From positions 34,010-98,009 of the forward strand of contig SKCR01034788.1 of the NCBI GenBank assembly GCA_019454045.1: a stretch of DNA of 64,000 nt. The letters run 5' to 3'. The translations under genes were made by a program, and so were the position numbers. The DNA is from Zanthoxylum bungeanum. Taxonomy: Eukaryota; Streptophyta; Magnoliopsida; Sapindales; Rutaceae. Shown piece after piece: positions 58,154 through 64,000 of this stretch (the stretch's first letter is position 1; each line of letters opens with the position of its first letter). The notes beneath the pieces were generated by a model. The model was not told the DNA's origin. It was given only the letters and a program-made list of their open reading frames with translations, and did not search any database.

Positions 58154-60696
58154 TGTAACATCCCCGATCTAAGAGATGTTACCGCCAAAGGGATATACCG
58201 TACTAACCCCATAAGCCTCTGACTTCCAACCATAAAGATACAAAACTATTCATTTCTTTAATTACTGCATTAAGTGTGGGACCGTAGCCCAAACTTAAAA
58301 TCATTACATACAAACTCTACATCTGAATCTAATAACTCAAAAACACACTTTTACAACGTCTGCCCCAAAGACAAAGACTAATACAAAACTTTTAATTGAG
58401 TTTGACTGACTCAAACTCTATCTGACTTGTACTTGATGGAATCCAACCCTAGTGACTGCATTATTATCCGTCCTCTCGAGCTCATCCTCCGAGAATACAT
58501 GCAACCATAGAAAACTGGGAGTGGGGGGTTAGATCGTCGTAGGATCTAAGTGAGTGGACGAAAAACTAAATTACTGAAATAAATCACTTGGTTCTAAAAC
58601 CAGAGTTTCAATAGAATAACCTATAGGAAAACTTTCTTTATGAAAACTTTGCTTGAAAAAATCTTTAATAAAAATTCTCTTTCTAAAGTCTGGTTTATGA
58701 AAACTATTTTCTAAAACTTTGATTTCTGAAAACTGTTCTCTGAAAATCTGGTATCTGTGAACTGAGCAATAACTGAAAAACTTGACGTATGAGGGCATTA
58801 CGTACCACCGTCCCCTCATACACCTAACTGTAGCAGCAGTGTAAATCCATGACTTTGGGGCGTTACGTATTGTAGTCCCCCCATACACCTAACTGTAGCC
58901 AGTAGTGCAAATCCATGACTTTTGGGTGTTACGTATCATCGTCCCCCAAAGCATTCCACTACTGTCTCTGAAACTGGTGGTCTTGGAGCGTTACGTATCG
59001 CTGTCCCCAAGCCATAAAACAAGAACTGGGGGTGCGGATCTATGCTACCACCCAAGCTATGAAACTAGGGTCTTGGGTAGTTATGTATCGCCGTCCCCCT
59101 AGCCCTACTCTAGGATCTGGGGGCGTTACGTATCGCCATCCTCTGTCTGTCAATTCCAACTGTATCAAGTTGCATGCTGTGGTGTGTTTTTTCCTCCATG
59201 CCCCGAAAAATCATAAAAATCATGTTTTAAATCTTAAAACTGTATAAAATATCTTCTGGAAAACATTTATGCCTCAAACATACTTAAAACTTAAATCTTC
59301 ATGAAATAAATCTGATAAAAGTAATCTAACGCCCTAAAGCGTAAAAATAAGTCTTTTTGTAAAATAACACAATACAAATCAATTAAAAAAAAGTAGTGTC
59401 CCTCACTGTTTTTGGAATATGGCTGGTACTGGATCCTTCACCGAAGAGAGTTGCGATTCCTGTAGATAATCTAGAGTCGGGAACTTGATTAGCATGTAAG
59501 TGGTAAAAATGAAAATCGAAACTTAGCTAAGCTGAATGATGCATCAACATATTTTGTCTATAAGATTTATCGTGCTTATATTTCGATGTAAGGTATTCAT
59601 ACGAACTGATACGAGACCTATACGGCGGCCCTAAACATGCTGGGAAGGAACAAGGATGGCTTAAAACTGATTCATGCTTCATTTTGTAGAACTAGAGGCG
59701 TGCCCAAATTTTACTCTTTCATGTCGCGACGCGAAGTAGTTTCCAGATTCTGTGTTTCTTCTTCAATTTCTATTCACCAAAATGCACAACCCTATCATTT
59801 CCATACTAAAACCAATGTTCAATACATCATATTACTCTCAATTCTTCAAAAACCACATCATCATCTCATCAACAACAACTTCCAATCTATTCCATATAAT
59901 CCATAACACTAAACCCATTTCATCACTTTAATCTCATATTCTTAACTAACTCAAAATTTAGGGATTTCACTCAATTTCCCACTTATGTCATGTTACTAAA
60001 GCAATTTCTAATATGTTTTTATTATCCATCTATTGTTTTATCATCAAATTCCATAATTCAAAATTTGGGTCAAAGGCCCTTACCTCTTCCTTGTGTGTTT
60101 TCTTTATTCTTCAAGGTTCCATTGATGTCATACTTCTTGCCTCTACCTTCTTCTCTCTTTATTCTTTTCTTCTTCTTCTTCTTCTTCTTCTTCGTTCTTC
60201 CTCATCTCACATTTTTTTCTTTCTTTTTGTTTTCCAAATTTTATGATTTGTGAATAGTATACTCTTTATATAGTGGGGGTTGTATGAAATTTGCAATATT
60301 GGAGAAAAGTGTGGAAGTGAGTGGAAAGTTTGAGAATCTTCCAATTAGACCCAAAATTACTATTCATCTAAATTTTGACTTACGTTTTTGGCCTATTTCT
60401 GTCCATATTTGGAAAACTTTTCAACTCCGAAATTGTAGATCGCGATCTTAGCTTTCCGACAATATAAAATTCATAAAAATCAGAGTTCGTATGAGAAAGT
60501 TACGCCCCAATTACCATGGGCTGTTCGGAATGGAATATCTTAGAATCTCGTACCGGACTTCCGAAGGATTTATCGACTGTCCCCAAAGTCGTTCCGTAAT
60601 AATATCGGTGTCCCAATATAATTTATGTTATGATACCTTCATCCCGCAATACCACGGTTCTAAAATATGATAGTAGAAAAAATACTGGTCGTTACA
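58154..60696 (-). repeat. 5' LTR of element E (2543 bp)
   Basis: Starts on minus at 60696 with TGTAACGACCAG. It contains a TATA box (60264-60272), a TTC microsatellite on plus (about 60165-60193) and six copies of the GTTACGTATCRYCRTCCCCC-type motif (about 58797-59140), one more than the other LTR because of a local duplication of about 65 bp near 58860. Confidence 0.93.
60264..60272 (-). promoter_or_regulatory. TATA box of element E, 5' LTR
   Basis: The minus strand reads TATATAAAG about 425 bp into the LTR. It lies in the segment missing from the 3' LTR. Prediction only. Confidence 0.6.
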
Positions 60697-60744
60697 GCTT
60701 TTGAAGGGTCTCTTCCAACGAAGAGGTGGCCAAAAATACTGGTC
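60697..60744. other. Host retroelement, piece 4, starting with the E target duplication
   Basis: GCTTT at 60697-60701 matches 40889-40893. The next 40 bases continue the host sequence left of E before an LTR fragment begins. Confidence 0.6.
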
Positions 60745-60882
60745 GTTCATAATTAGATTGAATATGTATATAAGAACAAGATGTGTAACCATTAATATGT
60801 AATATTATAGAAAATAATTGTTTGTATTCATGAATCGGACATAAATAAGATCCGGATTGGCGCTCCGAGCACCATCCTAACA
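60745..60882 (-). repeat. LTR fragment related to the copia G LTR
   Basis: The minus strand starts at 60882 with TGTTAGGATGGTGCTCGGAG and follows the first 140 bases of the LTR at 11877 (shared GCGCCAATCC and GATTCATGAATAC). It stops about 60745 without an LTR end, so it is truncated. Confidence 0.8.
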
Positions 60883-63427
60883 AGACTTCGTATCGAAGAA
60901 GACAACAAAAACTCTGAGAATGGAGGATTCAATCCATCAATTTCCAAGGCTAATATGGTAGAATTTGGTCAAAGTTCCAAATTCAAAAAGAACACTTCGA
61001 ATAAAATTTTAAAAATGGGACCAAAATGAGGAATTTCCAAAAATCAGATTTTTGAAGGAAAATTTTTTAATTGTGACAAGATGGGTCACAAATAATCATA
61101 ATGCAGGCTTCCCTAAAAGATTTAGAAGCATAAGAAAAATGTGATAGACAAGATCACATAAAAGGTTTCTGATATTAGCCTTTTCGTAGTTGTCTCTGAG
61201 GTGAGTATAGTTGGATCCAACCCGAGGGAATGGTAGATCGACACTGGTTCTACTAGACATATATGTTCTGAAAACGGCATGTTCACAACCTTCGAACCAA
61301 TTGAAAATGGAGAGAAGTTGTTCATGGGCAAAGATTATGGGCCAAAGCAATGTGATCTTGAAGATTACGTCAGAAAAAGAGTTGACTCTGAATAACGTGA
61401 TGTATGTGCCGAAAATTCGCAAGAACTTGGTGCCTCATTAGCTACTGAAAAGGCATGGATTTCGTATTGTGTCTGAGTCTGATAAATTTATATTGTCTAA
61501 AAAGAAATGTTTGTTAGAAAGGGCTATGTAACTGAAGGGCTTTTAAGCTCCATGTAATGATTGTGAATCATATTAATAAATTAATAACTCTTCTGCTTAC
61601 TTACTTGAGTCTTCCAATTTATGGCATGGTAAACTATGACATGTTAGTTATGATACTTTACATATATTAATTAAACTGGATCACATACCTACTTTCCATA
61701 TTGATTCTAAACAAAGATGTGAAATTTTTATTGAGACAAAATTATCAAATTCATCATTCCAAGGAATTGAAAGGAACACTGAACCTCTTGATTTGATTCA
61801 TAGTGATGTATGCGACTTAAAATTCATACAAACAAGTGGTGGCAATAGTTTTTTATTACTTTTGTCAATGATAGCACTAGATACTGCTAGGTGTATTTGC
61901 TTAAGAGCAAAGATGAAACTATAGAGAAGTCTGCTCTCTATAAAAAAAAAGTTGAAAATCAATTTAATAAGAAAATTAAGGTGTTAAGAAGTGATTGTTG
62001 TGGTGAATATGACTCCCCATTTTAAGATTTGTGGACAACATGGAATTATACACGAAGACACAGTACCTTATTCACCTCAATCTAACGGGATTGTAGAAAA
62101 GAAAAAATCATACCTTGAAAGAAATGATGAATTCATTGTTGATAAGTTTTGGCTTACCTCAAAATATGTGGGGATAAAGCATTCTTTCTGCCAATTACAT
62201 TTCAAATAAAGATCCTTGAAAGAAAGAAGAAAATACTTCATATGAATTATGGAAAAGAATAAAACCTTCTTAAAAATTCTGACGAGTGTGGGAGTGCCTT
62301 GCCAAAGTGATTGTACCTATACCTAAAAAGGTAATGATTAGTGTGAAAACTGTTGATATAGATATAAATTGTTGGTGTATGATTCTAAAATTCTAGATAT
62401 ACACAAAAAAATGATAATTGAATCAATGAATTCATCATTATTTGAACTGTATTTCCATGTAAGTCAAAAGAAGGATCAAGTTTGTCGAAACGAACACATG
62501 AAACTATTGAGGAAAATAGTACTGACCAAGAACTAGATCTTGAAACTGAAAATAAACCTCGATGAAACAAAAGCGGAAGGATAGAAAAATTATTGACTCC
62601 AAATTTTCTGACTTATTTTCTAGAGGGTGAACCTCAAAGTTTTAAAAAGTTGTAAGCTCTTCAGAATGACCTTTATGGAAAGAGGTTATAAATAGTGAAG
62701 TTGACACTATCTTGCAAAACCATACTTGGGAACTAATGGATCTTCCACTGGAATGTGAACCTCTAGGTTATAAATGGATCTTGATAAGTATGAATCTAGA
62801 CTTGTGATCAAAGATTATTGGCAAAGAGAAGGCTTAGACTACTTTGATACGTAATATCTTGTGACGAGAATAAACTCTATAAGGATAGTATTGACAATTG
62901 TAATTTTGCGGAATCTTGAAGATCATCAAATGGATGTAAAAATAACTTTTCTCAATGGAGATTTAGATGAAGAAATCTACATGGAACAACCTTAGGGTTT
63001 TTATGCTCATTGGCAAGAGAAGAAAGTATGTAAATTGATAAAAAAAATTTATAAGGCTTAAAACAAGCACCAAAATAATGGCATGAAAAATATGACAGTG
63101 TAATGATGTAAAATGGATTCAATATCAATAAATGTGACAAATACGTATATGTCAATGATACAAAAAATGGGTATATCATTTTATGCCTCTATGTATATGA
63201 CACACTCATTATTGGTAGTAATGATAAGATTATTAAATCTACCAAAGACATGTTGAAGTCAAGATTTGACATGAAAAATATGGGACTAGCCGATGTAATT
63301 ATTGGGATTAAAATCTTAAGAACAACGCATGGACGCATACTAAGTCAATCACATTATGTGGAAAAGATTCTTGAGAAATTTAACAAGGATAACTCTAGTA
63401 TGGCTAGAACACCAATAGATATATACG
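60883..63427 (+). pseudogene. Copia K gag-pol remnant
   Basis: Plus-strand relic. Gag end with NCDKMGHK near 61068. Protease 61231-61266 reads W-stop-IDTGSTRHIC, where the catalytic Asp is kept but a TAG interrupts; it continues as KITSEKELTLNNVMYVPKIRKNLV. Pre-integrase zinc region about 61615-61780 (LWH...HVSYDTL, then RCEIF where Cys is expected). Integrase 61788-62210 with DLIHSDVCD and GIIHEDTVPYSPQSNG. Reverse transcriptase 62660-63423 with YVYD in place of YVDD (63190-63201) and FDMKNMGLADVIIGIKI. It is cut at 63428 by another LTR. Many frameshifts; cannot be active. It is a different copia from A-C. Confidence 0.87.
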
Positions 63428-64000
63428 TGGGAGTACGGAGTAGCCCGCGGGGGACTAAACCGGAGAAATAAAATGGAGTCGCCACCCGGTGTGAACTGGG
63501 AAAATGATTTAAGGCCGCACTCACCCCTCGCAAGGGAAGACCTCAAACCGTTGGGTTCGGAATAGTCCCTTACTTATGCCACTTGTAATGAAAAGATTTG
63601 TGCAATAATTTAACCAAGTCTACACTACATACATGTCCACGAATAACCTAAATCTAGTTCGCATTCATAAAAATAAATCCTATGTCTAGGCCATCATGCT
63701 TTGAAAGTAATTTTCTATAACGGCAAACACATGATATCACACATCAAACATGCTAAGTAAATAATGATATAAACATACCATAACTTAAATTCCTAATGCA
63801 AAAGGTAAATAACTAAGTCATGCCCAAAATAAAAATAACATTCTAATAGCCTAATCATGCTCACATACAAGTTTGAGTGGAATGAAACATATGAATCTTT
63901 CAAGTGGTACGGGGCATTGTATCCCGAGTGCAAACCATATTACCGTCCATTCGGATTCGGCTATGGAATTTATGTCCGGGTTTCCATCCAATATACCACA
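63428..64000 (-). repeat. LTR of the D family, minus strand, running off the right edge
   Basis: 63428-63600 matches the last part of the D LTR reversed (about 46610-46785), and 63930-64000 matches about 44930-45010. Only about 320 bp lies between these, against about 1600 bp in D, so the 174-bp array and CGTTCGAACG zone are not present. The last 50 or so bases of the LTR are also missing at the junction with copia K. Confidence 0.88.

Larger units (their letters stand above)
40894..60696 (-). mobile_element. Ty3/gypsy element E (Tekay/Del-like ends), split by nested element D
   Basis: The ends are TGTAAC and GTTACA, with GCTTT duplicated outside. The polypurine tract (42991-43005) and primer site (58124-58149) both read on minus, so the left LTR (40894-42990) is 3' and the right LTR (58154-60696) is 5'. 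Without D the interior is about 4.2 kb and shows no gag, protease, reverse transcriptase or integrase that I can recognise, so E looks non-autonomous or very decayed. The tract context (a GGACGAAT word, then AAGGGGGGAGAAT before TGTAACGACC) is typical of Tekay/Del chromoviruses; that lineage call is inference. Confidence 0.92.

Overview
The window reads as plant nuclear DNA, most likely from a eudicot, taken from a gene-poor, heterochromatin-like region. It is AT-rich and almost wholly built of LTR retrotransposons and their debris: tRNA primer-binding sites of the TGGTATCAGAGC type, polypurine tracts, 5-bp target duplications, copia RNase H and integrase remnants, and a Tat/Ogre-like gag. The species cannot be named from sequence. 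I see no intact cellular gene, no tRNA or rRNA gene, no CRISPR array and nothing bacterial. Most open frames here are chance frames inside LTRs, leaders and minisatellites.

Layout. 1-6203: 5' half of copia copy A (minus), whose 5' LTR (4183-6203) sits inside an older LTR of the same family (6204-7930). 7931-9782: a gypsy-type LTR (minus). 9783-13707: relic copia G (plus), 3' pol end plus an LTR that has a polypurine tract before it and a primer-binding site after it. 13934-15480: a 1.5-kb imperfect palindrome. 15481-16783: first piece of an old retroelement, here called the host element. 16784-25452: copia copy B (plus). 25457-25778: second host piece. 25779-38087: copia copy C (minus) with a perfect target duplication and a 2.4-kb internal tandem duplication. 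38093-40893: third host piece, carrying an intronless, broken LOG/lysine-decarboxylase-family gene copy (39627-40315). 40894-60696: gypsy element E (minus, Tekay/Del-like ends), split by nested element D (43646-54601, plus), a Tat/Ogre-like element with gag but no pol and two minisatellites. 60697-60744: last host piece. 60745-60882: small LTR fragment related to G. 60883-63427: relic copia K (plus), cut by a minus-strand LTR of the D family (63428 to beyond the window end).

How the parts relate. Removing B, C and E (with D inside E) brings four host pieces together, so at least three layers of nesting are visible (host, E, D) besides the A-into-LTR and D-LTR-into-K events. None of the elements looks able to move by itself: all pol regions are broken, D has no pol, and E has no recognisable coding region. 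D retains ordered LTRs, TATA box, primer site and tract, so it could once have used enzymes supplied by relatives. The points most worth checking are the LOG pseudogene, the tandem duplication in C, the gag-only structure and minisatellites of D, the large palindrome, and repeated short motifs in several LTRs and leaders.
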